NCBI RefSeq assembly: GCF_035046485.1
Contig: NC_085138.1
Location: 18,543,440 to 18,607,439, forward strand
DNA: 64,000 nucleotides
Direction: 5' to 3'
Source: Aedes albopictus
Lineage: Eukaryota; Arthropoda; Insecta; Diptera; Culicidae
Each line of letters opens with the position of its first letter. The stretch's first letter is position 1. Positions 19,811 to 30,541 of this stretch are shown here, piece by piece. The notes under the pieces are model-generated. The model made no database searches. It was not told the origin of the DNA and worked only from the letters and a program-made list of their open reading frames with translations. The translations under genes and the position numbers were made by a program.

Positions 19811-21702
19811 AATTTCTCACGCTTCTGTAGACAGGATTTGTAATGGTGGTTTTTACCTCTACAGTTAAAACACACCTCACTGTCCGGCATACGGTACATT
19901 GCAGCCTGCCTCGCTAGAGTGCCTGCTGAACTACCTTCCTGCGGCGACGGCTCTCTCCGTGGTTCTCTCCTAGGTGTGGGTGGTTTCTGATTCTCGGCTG
20001 GTCTTCTTGGGAATTTTTGATCCTGTTGTTTCTGCTCTGGTACCCTGTTGCCAAAGGACTTCGGCTTCCAATCCTTTCCAGTAGTGCCCATTGGTTTCTG
20101 GAATGGTTTCCTAGAAACTTCATGCACTTGGGCGGACCTCTGACCTACCTCATTATCCTTGTTCCGGTACAAATACCAGTTTGCCGAATCCAGTTTCCTT
20201 CCCCAAACCTTTAACGCTTTAAGAGTCCGAATATTTTTCACCACCAAGGCGTTTTTGTAATCGGACCTTAAATTTCGAAACACGATGTCAAACTTCCTGT
20301 CCTCAGTGGGTGGTACTGACATATATCCAAAAATCTCCTTGATCGTGTTGTAGTACTCCGAGAATTTTTCAGATCTCCTCTGTCTTCTCTGCGTAGCCTG
20401 CTGTTCGTAGTGGAAATCCAGATCCGGCGATTGGTACTCCAACTTCAGTTCGGTGACTAATTCGCTCCAGTTCCTGAAGTCCTTGTTCCGCTTTCCGTCC
20501 ATGTACCACGTACGAACCTCTCCTGCGAACAAGTGGATTGCCTCTTTAAACAACGTCTTCTTGCTGATGTTTTCAGCTTCCGCCATAAACTCGACCTCCG
20601 CAATGAACTTATTCAGCAGCTTTCCGTCGTCCTTCCCATCGTACTTGAGCTTCCAATCTGCTACTGGTCGCGGTCTACGTGTCGATCCCTTCCTCTTACT
20701 GCGGCGGGCTCCCTCCGAGCTGCTAGATTCCTCCTCGTCACTCGAACTTGTAGAACCGTCCGAATCGTCCTCACTGCTTTCCTCACAAACCTCTGCTCTA
20801 CGCGTTTCCTCTCTTCTCTTCGCGGCACGGTCGTCTACCTGCGTTTTACGAGTCGGTTTGCTGTTCTTCTGGACCTGGATTCTTCCTACCGCTCCGCTTC
20901 CCTCAGCTTGCGGTTGTTCTTCCTCGCTCACCGATTCTACGACCTCGACGCTATTCCCTGGCCCTCTAGACTGACTACTACTCATTTCATTCCCTCTACT
21001 CAGATTCAAACTGCTCAACTTCTGCTCAAGGTACTTATCTATTCTGCTCATCATCATCTTCATCATTTTGTCGGGGCTTTTCATCTTCCTCCTTCTAATT
21101 TTCCTAGGCGTACTTGTAGGCCGCCTTTTCTTACCCTTTCTACGCGCTACAACAACGTCTTCCTCCGACAACGATTCTGTTTCTTCGTCCTCTCCATTCT
21201 CTTTACCTCCTTGAACACTAAGCCTACTCAAATCGTTCCGTAATCTCTCCTGCGTTTCTAACACTGCATCTGGGTCAGTCGAGAGAAACGAGAAGTAGTT
21301 GTTCAGCATTTGAACCGCCGCGTTCTCGAGACCTTGCGTATCGAACTTCTTTCCTTCTTTCAACCTACGCAACCGGAAAAGCAAATGAACTAACCGCGTT
21401 TTCAACGGTGGCATATCGACCTTCTTCACTAATCTGTTTTCTAACGCCTCGCGAATCTTGGCCAACTTTTCGTCAATTTCTTGAAACTCTGCCTCAATCT
21501 GCTCGTCTTTCAACAAACAGATAGTAAAATCGTTCTTATCCCTTTGCAGCTTCATCACTCCTCGCAATTTGCGTCTCTTCACGTCCCTCGAATCACCACT
21601 AGAAAACTTCTCCCGACGGATGACGAGTTCATGTTCGACCTCATCATCTAGTAAGTGCGCAACGTTCATCGATTGATAAATCATCACGTGTTCGTCATTC
21701 AT
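19732..21702 (-). CDS. gag: Gag of Ty3/gypsy element 1
   Basis: This 656-codon frame starts with ATG at 21702, about 550 bases after the 5' LTR. The N-terminal third is charged, with a basic cluster (KKRRPTSTPRKIRRRK) and a methionine-rich stretch. A serine/acidic block (SSDEEESSSSEG) and a second basic run follow. Residues about 350-520 match retrotransposon capsid-type Gag (VADWKLKYDG ... FAGEVRTWYMDG ... KLEYQSPD). The C-terminus has a nucleocapsid zinc knuckle, CFNCRGKNHHYKSC (611-624, CX2CX4HX4C), and a second Cys-rich segment CTKCGLHDFTTENCLFC. It should assemble virus-like particles and package RNA. The frame ends shortly after the slippery heptamer. Confidence 0.93.
   Translation of the reverse strand: MNDEHVMIYQSMNVAHLLDDEVEHELVIRREKFSSGDSRDVKRRKLRGVMKLQRDKNDFTICLLKDEQIEAEFQEIDEKLAKIREALENRLVKKVDMPPLKTRLVHLLFRLRRLKEGKKFDTQGLENAAVQMLNNYFSFLSTDPDAVLETQERLRNDLSRLSVQGGKENGEDEETESLSEEDVVVARRKGKKRRPTSTPRKIRRRKMKSPDKMMKMMMSRIDKYLEQKLSSLNLSRGNEMSSSQSRGPGNSVEVVESVSEEEQPQAEGSGAVGRIQVQKNSKPTRKTQVDDRAAKRREETRRAEVCEESSEDDSDGSTSSSDEEESSSSEGARRSKRKGSTRRPRPVADWKLKYDGKDDGKLLNKFIAEVEFMAEAENISKKTLFKEAIHLFAGEVRTWYMDGKRNKDFRNWSELVTELKLEYQSPDLDFHYEQQATQRRQRRSEKFSEYYNTIKEIFGYMSVPPTEDRKFDIVFRNLRSDYKNALVVKNIRTLKALKVWGRKLDSANWYLYRNKDNEVGQRSAQVHEVSRKPFQKPMGTTGKDWKPKSFGNRVPEQKQQDQKFPRRPAENQKPPTPRREPRREPSPQEGSSAGTLARQAAMYRMPDSEVCFNCRGKNHHYKSCLQKREKFCTKCGLHDFTTENCLFCQKNGRKST
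19750..19756 (-). promoter_or_regulatory. -1 ribosomal frameshift heptamer A AAA AAC (element 1)
   Basis: On the minus strand the gag codons are CAA AAA AAC GGA; the heptamer A AAA AAC is the classic -1 slippery form. Slipping one base back leads into SKKRTQIDVGG of pol, while gag otherwise stops at 19732. No downstream pseudoknot was modelled. Confidence 0.85.
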
Positions 21703-22256
21703 TGTGACGTTAATTCAGTAGTTATTCAGTAAGAAAAGTTCAATAATAGGTAATTCAAAACTAAGCAATTCAATAAAATATCAAGGAAATTCCACAAACA
21801 GTAGCACAATATATACAAATAAAAATTCAATCAACTTACGCTAGGAAACTTTAAAACTAAAAATCGAAATAAGGAAATACGAATTCAATAAATGGTGTTA
21901 ATTTGTGTGTTTTAGTGTATAGTGTTAGTGCTCATTCAGGACCTTTTTTTTTACTTTTAGTCGCTTAACGATTCAATTGATTATCAGTCAGTAATCCAAT
22001 TCAATTCTAACGACTGTAGTGTGCTCTAAACTTCAAATTTTTCAGCACTTCCGAAACCGATTCCAATGGCCACCACCTTTAAACTTCTCCAAATCAATCT
22101 AAAAATCTGTGTTGGCAAAGAGTAATGCACGGATCCTGCACAATCAGTGAAAAACTGAATGTGTATTCTCCTCCCGCTCGTGTTAAAAAAATTCAAACAA
22201 TTTTTTATACTACTCGATCCTCCGTTTGCCTTTCGCGATTTTGGCTGGGAGCCAAT
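21703..22256 (-). other. 5' leader of element 1 with primer-binding site
   Basis: The leader is 554 bases. The primer-binding site, TGGCTCCCAGCC on the minus strand (22243-22254), begins two bases after the 5' LTR, as usual for Ty3/gypsy. The TGG start pairs with a tRNA CCA end; the matching tRNA was not determined. Confidence 0.75.
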
Positions 22257-23323
22257 TGAAACTAATGTTCTGCCCGACAACAACTCAGCAGCGCGAGACT
22301 CGGACGTAGTCACAGGGTCGGCGCGCTACCGGGCAACCGGAGGGGCTTCGCGGGATCAAAATTGGCACTCAATCATTCAAATAATCTGTTATCACACGAG
22401 CGGTTCAAATTACACTATTTATTTGGCCAAACTGTTGTTGTGTTGTTCACGGGTGTTTCACTGGATTTCTGGCACGTACCTGGTGATCTGCAGTCCTGCG
22501 AGCGCTCGCGATGGGTTGCCGGATCCAATTCCGGCGGCACAGTCACTCCTTCGGACGTTGTAGTGATCGGCAAGATGGCCCCGATCTCGATGAATGGGGA
22601 TTTGGGGACAATGGCAGTTATCGGTGGGCTGGAATGGCGGTCTTCAGCGATGTGGAGTTGGTTCGGATGATCAGGCGCTTCCTTCAGACTAAACCGGTCG
22701 ACGACGGCAAGGCCGCCCTATTGTCGAACCGTGAAGGGAATTCTCCTTGATATTTAGGGCCTCGGCCCGAGAAAAGTCCTCCTTGACGTGGATGGCCTTC
22801 GGCCAGAGGTATTGGGGTCCTTGACAATTAGGTCTTGGCGACTACGAGGTCACCTTGACCGGCGTGCAATGGCGGTCTTCAGACGCGCCAACCTGAATGT
22901 ACTGTTAAAAGGCACACAAAAAGGTCCTGGCGAGGAAATAATCAGGATAATTGCTCCATAAATTGGTTCGAGCTATTGAATTACCTGAACTGCGGTGAAC
23001 GGTCTCTCCAACGTAACTCGATTCACTACTCGCACTATATTCTTAAAATTTTTGAACTCCACAGAGCACTTCTGGTCTACACGCTCGCCTGATTAAAAGT
23101 GGGCGATGGCCGCCCAACAATCATCCTTCGAACCCTTCAGCCCATTCGAAAATCCATGTCCCCATCTTGTTGTAATTTCTATACGCCATGTTACAACGGC
23201 CGTTACATATGGCCTTGTCGGACTGCTTAGTGAGTTTAAATGCTGAGGATGTTCGAATATTTGAATGTTCGACCACATGGTGCAATTAAAAAACCCTATT
23301 TGAATCTTGTAACAACGGTTACA
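22257..23323 (-). repeat. 5' LTR of element 1
   Basis: 1067 bp, same length and apparently same sequence as 14172-15238. It should carry the promoter for the minus-strand transcript. Confidence 0.95.
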
Positions 23324-23327
23324 AAAC

Positions 23328-24080
23328 ATTCGAATTAGCGAAAAAACAACGACATTTCCTTTCGTTGTAGATTTCAATCCCTGATTAATCAAAGGTTTTG
23401 TTTCCAACTGAAGCACCTAACGATACCAAACCGTCACTTTCGTTGTTTCGCTGTTGTTGTGATAAAAATAGTACCTCCTCGGTTTCCAAGATCCGGGACC
23501 GACCATACATACAGAAGCTCCCGCTGCAAACGCTTTACATTCGAATCGACCTCTCCATTCATCGACCGAGCCAGTTGTTGGTGTAACGTGGTGTGGTAGG
23601 TAAGGTATAGATACCAGATCCGGATTTGCATCGATCGTCTCTGCTGGGAAAGCACCGACCGACCACCGGCTGTCATGGTTCACCACCACGCCACCGTGTT
23701 TCGTTCGAATGACTAACTTTAACTTTTACTAATGGTCGTGTGCAAATGTCAATTAAGGGTACTGTTACTACAACATCAACCAACGACGATGACGATGACG
23801 ACGACGTCAGTGCGGTCGCGGTGTGGAGCAACCGGACGGGATTTGAAAGCAAAAGTGATTTGAACCGAAACGCGCGGGTTCGTCGTCTATTCTTGCGTTT
23901 ACGTTACTTCGTTTGGGTTTATGTAACCCTTGCAGCGATTCTCTCTTCCCACTCAGGGCGATGGGAAATTCTGTGGGGTACCCTCAGGCAAATCTAGCAA
24001 TTAACCCATTAATGACCCAGCGCTTGAAATTTCTCAGAACAAAGTTCATAACTTATTCACTCTACTTGTTGTATTAGGTA
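23328..24080. other. Gene-free DNA, probably host, after element 1
   Basis: Continuous with 13477-14171 before the insertion. It is GC-richer than its surroundings, with a short GAC/GAT simple repeat at 23785-23806. Several 60-90 codon frames are in conflict and none has a domain. It could be promoter or leader DNA; nothing decides this. Confidence 0.4.
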
Positions 24081-24303
24081 GGGAATTGGAACCATCTTGG
24101 CAGGGCACTTGGGCGGTGGCCGGTGTTTTGGACACTTTTCTGCTATAACTCAGCCAACTTTGAACCAATTAACATAATTTTCGGAACTCGGTGAGTATAG
24201 TATCTATCCGTGTACAAAATTTCAAGTCAATTGGTTTGGAATTGACTGAGTTATAGCGAAATGTGTCCAAAACACCGGCCACTGTCCATGTGGCTCGCTA
24301 CCC
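24081..24303. mobile_element. 223-bp foldback MITE with TA flanks
   Basis: Long imperfect inverted repeats meet in the centre. GTGGCCGGTGTTTTGGACAC begins at 24116 and its complement ends at 24292. GCTATAACTCAG is also mirrored. TA lies at 24079-24080 and 24304-24305. It cannot encode a protein. Confidence 0.7.
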
Positions 24304-24504
24304 TATGTATTATTTATAAAGTTGCATTTGATAATGCTTGATAATATATAGTTATTTTTCGCTACAAATTGGTAGGAGACCTGACTGTAGCTGATGGCAT
24401 CATTATCAATGATGAAAAAAACGTTGGAACTGACAAGTTTGTCTCCTAGAGAAATGTGTCACAAATTTTTGCTAAAATTTCAGGATATCTCTCGGCATTT
24501 CTTT

Positions 24505-25056
24505 CCCGGGCAGAAAAGAATCATAAAAGAATTGCAAGTTTTATCATTCAAAAAGAATTACTGAATGGTAAAATTTGCCATTGGTTTGTTTGAAATAAGT
24601 GACAAAAGACCAAAAATAATAACTGGCATTGTTCTATGAAATAACTAAAGAATGCCTAATTTTGACATTACAATGGCAAACCAAGAACAAAAAAAATAAG
24701 GTTGAGAATTGCAAAATATACCATTATTGAGTTGTTGATAACAGAACAATATCAAAATTAGTTATTCGCCTGTCAACCCGGGCAGCAAAGAATTACAAAG
24801 CAATTGCAAGTTTTACCATTCAAAATGAATTACTGAATACTAAAATTTATCATTGGTTTGTTTGAAATAAGTGACAAAAGGGAAAAAATAATAACTGACA
24901 TTGTTTGATAAAATAACTAAAGAATGTTAAATTTTGACATTACAATGGCAAACAAAGAACAAAAAAAAATAGGTTGAGATTTGCAAAATATACCATTATT
25001 GAGTTATTGAAATCAGAACAATATCAAAATTAGTTATTCGGTTGTCAACCAAAAGA
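24505..25056. repeat. Tandem duplication, two ~275-bp AT-rich units
   Basis: The units start at 24505 and 24777, each opening with CCCGGGCAG. They stay aligned to 'atatcaaaattagttattcg' at their ends, with scattered differences. The unit is non-coding. Confidence 0.85.
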
Positions 25057-25136
25057 AGGGTGTATTAAGTTGTTCATTCTAATAACAAAATGAAAACTTA
25101 TAAGTTTTCGGTATAGAATGTGATTTCAAACAAATA

Positions 25137-25580
25137 TCAAAAGTTATTATTCGAATAATCAAAATTCAAGTTTTGTCATTACATATCATGTTCTTTATAA
25201 GTGCCAAAACTGGGATGGTTCATCAAACTCGTAAGAGGTCAACAATCTCTCACCAATTGCAATTTTTTTATGATAGCAAAATAAGACATTCAGTAGTTAT
25301 TCTTCCAAATTTGATAAATGACAAACGAATGGCATATTTTGATATGATATCATATTATGCTATTGTCATGTTATTTTAAGCTTTTCATGAAGAACTTTTG
25401 AACGGCAAAATTAGTTATGACAATAAAATGTGTTGTTCTTTTGTTTTTGGTTTGCCATTCACCTCTACCCGGGAACCGAAAAATATCAAAAGTTACCATT
25501 AGAATCTTCAAAATTCAAATTTTGTCATTATGTTGCTCTTAATAAGTGCCAAAACTGCGATAGTTCATCAAACTCGTAAC
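25137..25580. repeat. Second pair of related AT-rich repeats
   Basis: 25137-25234 and 25485-25580 share 'aattca' and 'ttttgtcatta' blocks, then 'aagtgccaaaactg' and 'catcaaactcgtaa'. Another CCCGGG lies at 25468-25473. With the preceding tandem unit this may be one element of about 970 bp ending in CCCGGG motifs, but its limits are unclear. Confidence 0.6.
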
Positions 25581-25599
25581 CTTTTTTGTGTAAATGTGT

Positions 25600-25937
25600 T
25601 TTTTTAAATAATTTTTTTTTCGGATCGCCTATTTTTTTACTCGTTTTACGCGATCTTGTTTTTTTTTTTTGATAAATTGAGATGTTTTTTGTTGTTGCTT
25701 TACGTGATTTTTTTGTTTATATTTTTCTTCTGTTTTATTTTGTTATTTCTCGAGTCGCCATTTTTTTTCTCGCGTTTTAAACATTCATTTCAAAGTTCCT
25801 GGAGGGATCGGTTCTGCTTGTGCCACGCACTGAGCTCAAACATACTTATTTAAACAGAAAATAGAAAAAATATCTTTTGAATTTATATTCGTTCAACTCG
25901 TTTTACGTGATTTTTTTAAATAAATTGAGATGTTTTT
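25600..25937. repeat. Poly(T)-rich dispersed repeat, left part
   Basis: T-rich sequence with 'ctggagggatcggttctgctt' style text near 25800. The same text recurs at 28408-28428, with matching flanks including CGGATCGCC and TTTAAACA. It continues after the element at 25938-28257. Confidence 0.7.
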
Positions 25938-26055
25938 ACCCTTCTTACACCCATAAGAAGGGTATAAATATCGCTCGAAAAACCGACTTTCGATCCGAGG
26001 CCCGGAGGGCCGAGTCTCATATACCAATGAACTCAGCTCGACGAACTGAGCAAAT

Positions 26056-26100
26056 GTCTGTATGTGTGTGTGTATGTGTGTATGTGTGTGTGTATGTGCG
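26056..26100. repeat. (TGTG/TATG)n microsatellite
   Basis: Alternating TG with TATG interruptions inside the ACCCTTCTTACAC element. Confidence 0.85.
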
Positions 26101-26130
26101 TTACAAAAAAAGTCACGCACGTTTCTCAGC

Positions 26131-26720
26131 CGTCTGTCAACCGATTTGAGTTCTCTTGGAAGCAAATGAAAGCTACTACATCCTAGTAGAACGCTATTGA
26201 ATTTTTTTTCGATTGGACGTTTGGTTACCGAGATATCTCTCGAAGAGTACTTTTGAGTCATATATCTAAACTTTTTAAGATTTTTGACCAAGTGTATCAT
26301 AATAAATATTTCGGCCGTTTGTCAATCGATTTGCGTTCTTTTGGCACAGAATGAAAGCTACAGCATCCTAGTAGGTCGCCCAGAAATTTTATTTCGATGG
26401 GACATTTGGTTACAGAGATATCTTTCGAAGATTTATACAACTAAACTTTTTGAGATTTTTGACCAAGTATCATAATAAATATCTTAGTCGTCTGTCAACC
26501 GATTTTGGTTATTCTGACACCAGATGAAAGCTACAACATACTAGTAGAACCCTATACAATTTCATTAGGATTGGACATTTGGTTACCGAGATATCTTTCA
26601 AAGAGTACTTGGGAGTTCTCTAAGCACCAAATGAAAGCTACAATATCCTTGTATAAGGCCCTGAAATTTTATTTCGATTCGACATTTGATTACTGAGATA
26701 TCTTATGAAGAGTATTTCAA
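26131..26720. repeat. Degenerate tandem array, ~3.5 units of up to 180 bp
   Basis: Units share GTCAACCGATTT, ATGAAAGCTACA, CATCCTAGTAG, TGGACATTTGGTTAC and GAGATATCTTTC. They recur around 26140, 26316, 26490 and 26630, the last two shortened. Confidence 0.8.
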
Positions 26721-26930
26721 TAAATTCTTTTTTTATTATTATATTCACTTGTTATCTTGCATTAGTTTTTGACCAGTCTATGGGAAATTATTTTTCAATA
26801 AATAATGCTGTCCTCATACAAAGTGTATACTAGCAGGTAATTGTTTTCAACAAAGTTATAAATAACAAATTACAAATACACAGGAATTTTATGAAAACCA
26901 ACAATATGTTAAATGAAAGCTTTGAATTTA

Positions 26931-27798
26931 CCGTCAAGGCACCATTCACCGTGGATCTAAGACGATTCGGGGCAAATGAGGGCTGTCATTTGACACTAGT
27001 CTTATAAACATTGTTGGTGCCGCTTTTAATTGCCTTCATTATAGGTTAAAATTAAAGCAATATCCACAGAAGTGGAAAATTTTTCACAAAATTTGGTGAT
27101 ATAGTACAATTAGTAAAAGGTAGTAGGGTCGCCTAATTCCGTGGTAGGTCACCATTCACCGTGGTAGTAGGGACCCATTCACCGTGTATGAGAAATTTTA
27201 TTCTACTTTGTTTAAAAATGATCAAAACAACCCAGCCAAGGGAATTTTCTTCGTTTAAATTCATTTCAAGTAATAACTTGCAAGATTGTATTAGAAAAAC
27301 GATTGTTCAAATTTTCGATTTTTTCTAGATATATGGGACAATATGGGGCACGGTGAATGGAGACCATTGATTTTTAGGGTACCCATTCACCGTGCCTTTT
27401 TGTTTCAATTAAAAAGTACGAGTAATCGTACTTTTTTGTTAATCTTACTTCGGTAATGCAAAATACATACCTAATATGTGAATTTAATTGCTTTTTGGTG
27501 GAATAAAAACGTTACTACATTTAGTTTATCGCTTAAATCACCTTAGCGCAGTTTTCGTTTTTTCACTATGAATGCAGTGAACGAGCAGAAACCCGCTTCA
27601 TGTAAACACACTTTAGTGTCAAAATGATACTTTTAAATGTTTCTAATGAGCGTTTTGACATGGTAACAATACATTAGTGTTGTATTGGTGAAATTGAAGG
27701 GAAATTGTCATATCATTCAATCATAATATGGAAATAATGAAAAAATATTCGAAGGCACACGGTGAATGGAGCCCCCACGGTGAATGGCGCCTTGACGG
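26931..27798. mobile_element. TA-flanked element with seven CATTCACCGTG motifs
   Basis: CCGTCAAGGCACCATTCACC begins at 26931 and its near-exact complement ends at 27798, with TA on both sides (26929-26930 and 27799-27800). The core CATTCACCGTG or its complement occurs at about 26944, 27153, 27176, 27349, 27384, 27758 and 27776. The interior is AT-rich and has no coding frame. A Tc1/mariner-type non-autonomous element is likely. Confidence 0.8.
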
Positions 27799-28257
27799 TA
27801 TATGTTGTGGGAAAAATTCAAGAACCGGACAGCCAAAATAACCAGCTAATGCCAAAACTGATTAACTTAGTAGATATATCATTTTTGTCCTTTTTACACC
27901 ATGACCACGAATACCAAGTACTTCGGAGCTAATTTAATCGACTGATTAAGAGATATTAGACAAAGTGTATTTCGCTGATTTTCTTACCCTATTGTTAGTC
28001 GAATCAAGATCTTTTGGCAGTTAACAAAAGATACAATATTCCAAAATATGCAAGCTATTTTTTAAACATTGCATACAAGATTCTAGGAGGTGTCTGGCAT
28101 TTCTGGTAGTTTAGTCCATGATCCATGATACTATTTTGGAAACCAATCCACTAGATGCCAAATCCACAATATTTTCTAGAACTTTTGGTCCATAACACAA
28201 AATAAATATCTTAAATACAAATAATACAACAATAGTTTTAATAAGTGTAAGAAGGGT

Positions 28258-28490
28258 TCTGTTCACCATAGGTGGATTGAATCGGGTTTTTTCATTGTTT
28301 TCGCGTTTTTTTTTATGTAAATTGAGGTTTTCTTTTCTCGGATCGCCAACTTTTTTTTCTTTTTTTTTCACGCGTTTCAAACATTTATTGTAATGTTCCG
28401 ATGACCCTGGAGGGATCGGTTCTGCTTGGGCCTCTCACTGAGCAGAAACATAATTATTTAAACAATAAATAAAAAAAATCTCTTTTAATT
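28258..28490. repeat. Poly(T)-rich dispersed repeat, right part
   Basis: Shares TTCTCGGATCGCC, a CGCGTTT.AAACATT block, CTGGAGGGATCGGTTCTGCT and TATTTAAACA with 25600-25937. It is either the other half of an interrupted tandem or a second copy. Confidence 0.65.
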
Positions 28491-29070
28491 GCCGGCTTTC
28501 AAAAGATTAAATTTTAACCAAATAAACAACCAATGCCGTGGGTCCATCGCCAGATTTTCAGGCGAATCCTTGACCTACATAATACATCTCCCAACCACCC
28601 ACTCCGTAGTACTTATGGGAGTGTCACTGAGTCGGAGGCCTCTTAAATAAGTGCTACATCAACATTTCCTTCCCCTATCCCAAGTTACGGTAAAGATGGG
28701 CGTGGCCGGGAATAATGACATTTGTGCTTTTGGTATTCTTGCATAAGATTGGAGCAAAGCTAACTCCCCGGCCTTGTTCCGAAAAGCAATCCGAGCAAGA
28801 TTAGCAAAAGGTACATGAATGTTGTTAGTATCCAATCTACGAAGTATACCGTAACTACGCTAACGCTAACCAAAGTATGTAAATCTACCTTGCAAGAACT
28901 GAGAGCTTTCTTTGCCCGAAGATTGCAGGTTCGTGTCCAGTCACGGTCGCCATGTGATATCTGAAGTGATTGTAGCCGCTTCTGTGGTTGAACTAAGAAT
29001 GTCATATATTTTATTGTCTGATTTAATCGAGATCAACGCTGTTGGTCGGTCGTCGACTTAGGGTGATCAA
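28491..29070. other. Unassigned, probably repetitive, no gene
   Basis: No second copy exists in the window. A GGTTCGTGTCC string at 28929 resembles an RNA polymerase III B box, but no convincing A box or cloverleaf precedes it. The 81-codon minus frame has no domain. Confidence 0.35.
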
Positions 29071-29700
29071 ATTACCCAAGTAACCAGTAAGCATTTAAAA
29101 TAGCATTCCTTCAGCATTATAGTAGCCTTTACGACAATGCGTTTAATGCTAATTAGCCGTATATGCGCTTATAGTGCTACCTCACAGCAGGTTTTGGCAA
29201 AATAACGGGCTGTCTTAGTGCTATCCCTTCAGGAACGTCGTAACGAAATGTCAAAGAAGCGTAACGCCTCGTCGAGCAAAAAAAAAACAAAAATAGATTG
29301 ACGTCTGCTTCTCGTTCTCTCAGCCTGCTTCCCCGCTTCATCGTCCTTCCATATTCCAGCCGGTGCTATGTGGTACTTTTTTGCTGATTGATTTGAACTT
29401 ATGATTCGGCGATTGATTAATCATATCTGCTTCGGATTCTGTTGCTCCTGATCCACGATGCTAAAGCTGTCCCGGTGGCGTGCGTTGATTTAATCACCAA
29501 TATAAAGAATGATTCGATAACAGCTTCAGATTCAACATCCAAAACTTGTTTTCATTGAGATATTTCATTGTGGTAGAGCATTACGATCCCTTCTAATGCT
29601 TAGTGGTTACCGCATATATGCTTACTGGCATATGCTTGCGTTCGCAACGAATGATAATTCATGCGACTCATTCCAAGCAAGCAGTGGCTTTTAATAAATT
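29071..29700. mobile_element. Possible relative of the CCCAAGTAAC transposon, right end not found
   Basis: ATTA followed by CCCAAGTAAC (29071-29084) repeats exactly the target duplication and first ten terminal bases of the element at 8844. No matching GTTACTTGGG end was found downstream, so the right boundary is arbitrary. It may be deleted or diverged. Confidence 0.35.
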
Positions 29701-30089
29701 ACCATGTTACACAAATAACATTGCGGTATAAAAGTATTCATACTACATTTTTGCACTTTTCTATCGTATGCAGTGTGTAAAAAAATCGAGGGTTAAAAGT
29801 GAAGATTGACATTCTCATTTTTTTCATTCATGTTTGGCCACATTCATTGTCAGCTGAATGCCTCTCTTATTTCATTCAATTCTCTATCACGATTTTTTTT
29901 TTCGCACGTCGTAAAATGTCCAATTTCTGTTAACAGACGCACAATCCGACTTAATGAACAAATAGAGCAGTTTATTAGTATTCTAGTTAACTACAATACA
30001 CATGTTTTGAGGTGATTGGAAGAATAATCGGGAGTTACGGTCCAGTTATATTTCTCAGTGAAAATTGACAGTAACAGAAAAATGAATGA

Positions 30090-30320
30090 ATAAGTGAGAA
30101 AATTCATTCACCAAAATTATTTTGATCCCTCAGTTGAGAATTTTCAAAATTCACGTTGAATTTTACTCATTGAAAATGAAAATTTTAAACTCTGGTCCAA
30201 GAAAGTCATAGAAATTTCCATTACGAAATGTTCCTGAACTGACCGGGAATCGAACCCGTAACCTCAGCATGACCTTGATGAATACCCGCACGTTTACCGC
30301 TTCGGCTATATGGGCTCTTG
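30090..30320 (-). mobile_element. tRNA-headed SINE, third head type
   Basis: The minus-strand head reads GAGCCCATATAGCCGAAGCGG (A box TAGCCGAAGCGG) and GGGTTCGATTCCC (B box), spaced like a tRNA. The body continues to about 30090. The head recurs, badly decayed, at 57480-57535. Confidence 0.7.
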
Positions 30321-30541
30321 GATGATCACAGGGTATTGGTTTTGGACAGCTTTGGGAGGATGATCATCATCTCGAAAATATCTTATCATGTCTATTGATC
30401 TTCCATGAGTAACTGAGATATAATAGGTTAAACCGCTAGGAGGAGAGGTTGCCTGAATTTTGGCGCTCATCTTTGCCGCGGTTTTGGGAGGGGGATTCGC
30501 GAGAGTTTCACTGTAAAGAGCACTACACACCAGCAGAAGTT
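30321..30541. other. Probably host DNA before element 2
   Basis: No gene. It was continuous with 39195 before element 2 inserted; AGTT is the duplicated target (30538-30541 and 39191-39194). Confidence 0.45.

Larger units (their letters stand above)
14172..23323 (-). mobile_element. Complete Ty3/gypsy LTR retrotransposon (element 1)
   Basis: Two direct repeats of 1067 bp (14172-15238 and 22257-23323) flank gag and pol on the minus strand. AAAC duplicates the target at 14168-14171 and 23324-23327. In element orientation the order is 5' LTR, primer-binding site, gag, -1 frameshift, protease-RT-RNase H-integrase, purine tract, 3' LTR. I found no difference between the LTRs in the rows compared, and the coding frames are intact, so the insertion is young and may be mobile. 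There is no env frame. About 1.36 kb between pol and the 3' LTR (15239-16594) is non-coding. Confidence 0.95.
25938..28257. mobile_element. Inverted-repeat element with ACCCTTCTTACAC termini
   Basis: ACCCTTCTTACAC at 25938-25950 is matched by GTGTAAGAAGGGT at 28245-28257. The left part holds the sequence 'cgaggcccggagggccgag', a TG/TATG simple repeat (26056-26100) and a tandem array (26131-26720). The right part is interrupted by another element (26931-27798). No transposase is visible. It lies inside the T-rich repeat whose parts flank it. Confidence 0.65.

Noticed and set aside
20453..21243. Plus-strand frames of 173 and 236 codons
   Set aside because: Antisense shadows of the gag gene, explained by its serine- and arginine-rich codons.
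25656..25853. 65-codon frame rich in Phe and Leu resembling a membrane segment
   Set aside because: It is translated poly(T) in a dispersed repeat.
28929..28939. B-box-like GGTTCGTGTCC suggesting another SINE
   Set aside because: No A box or tRNA-like fold upstream and no second copy in the window.
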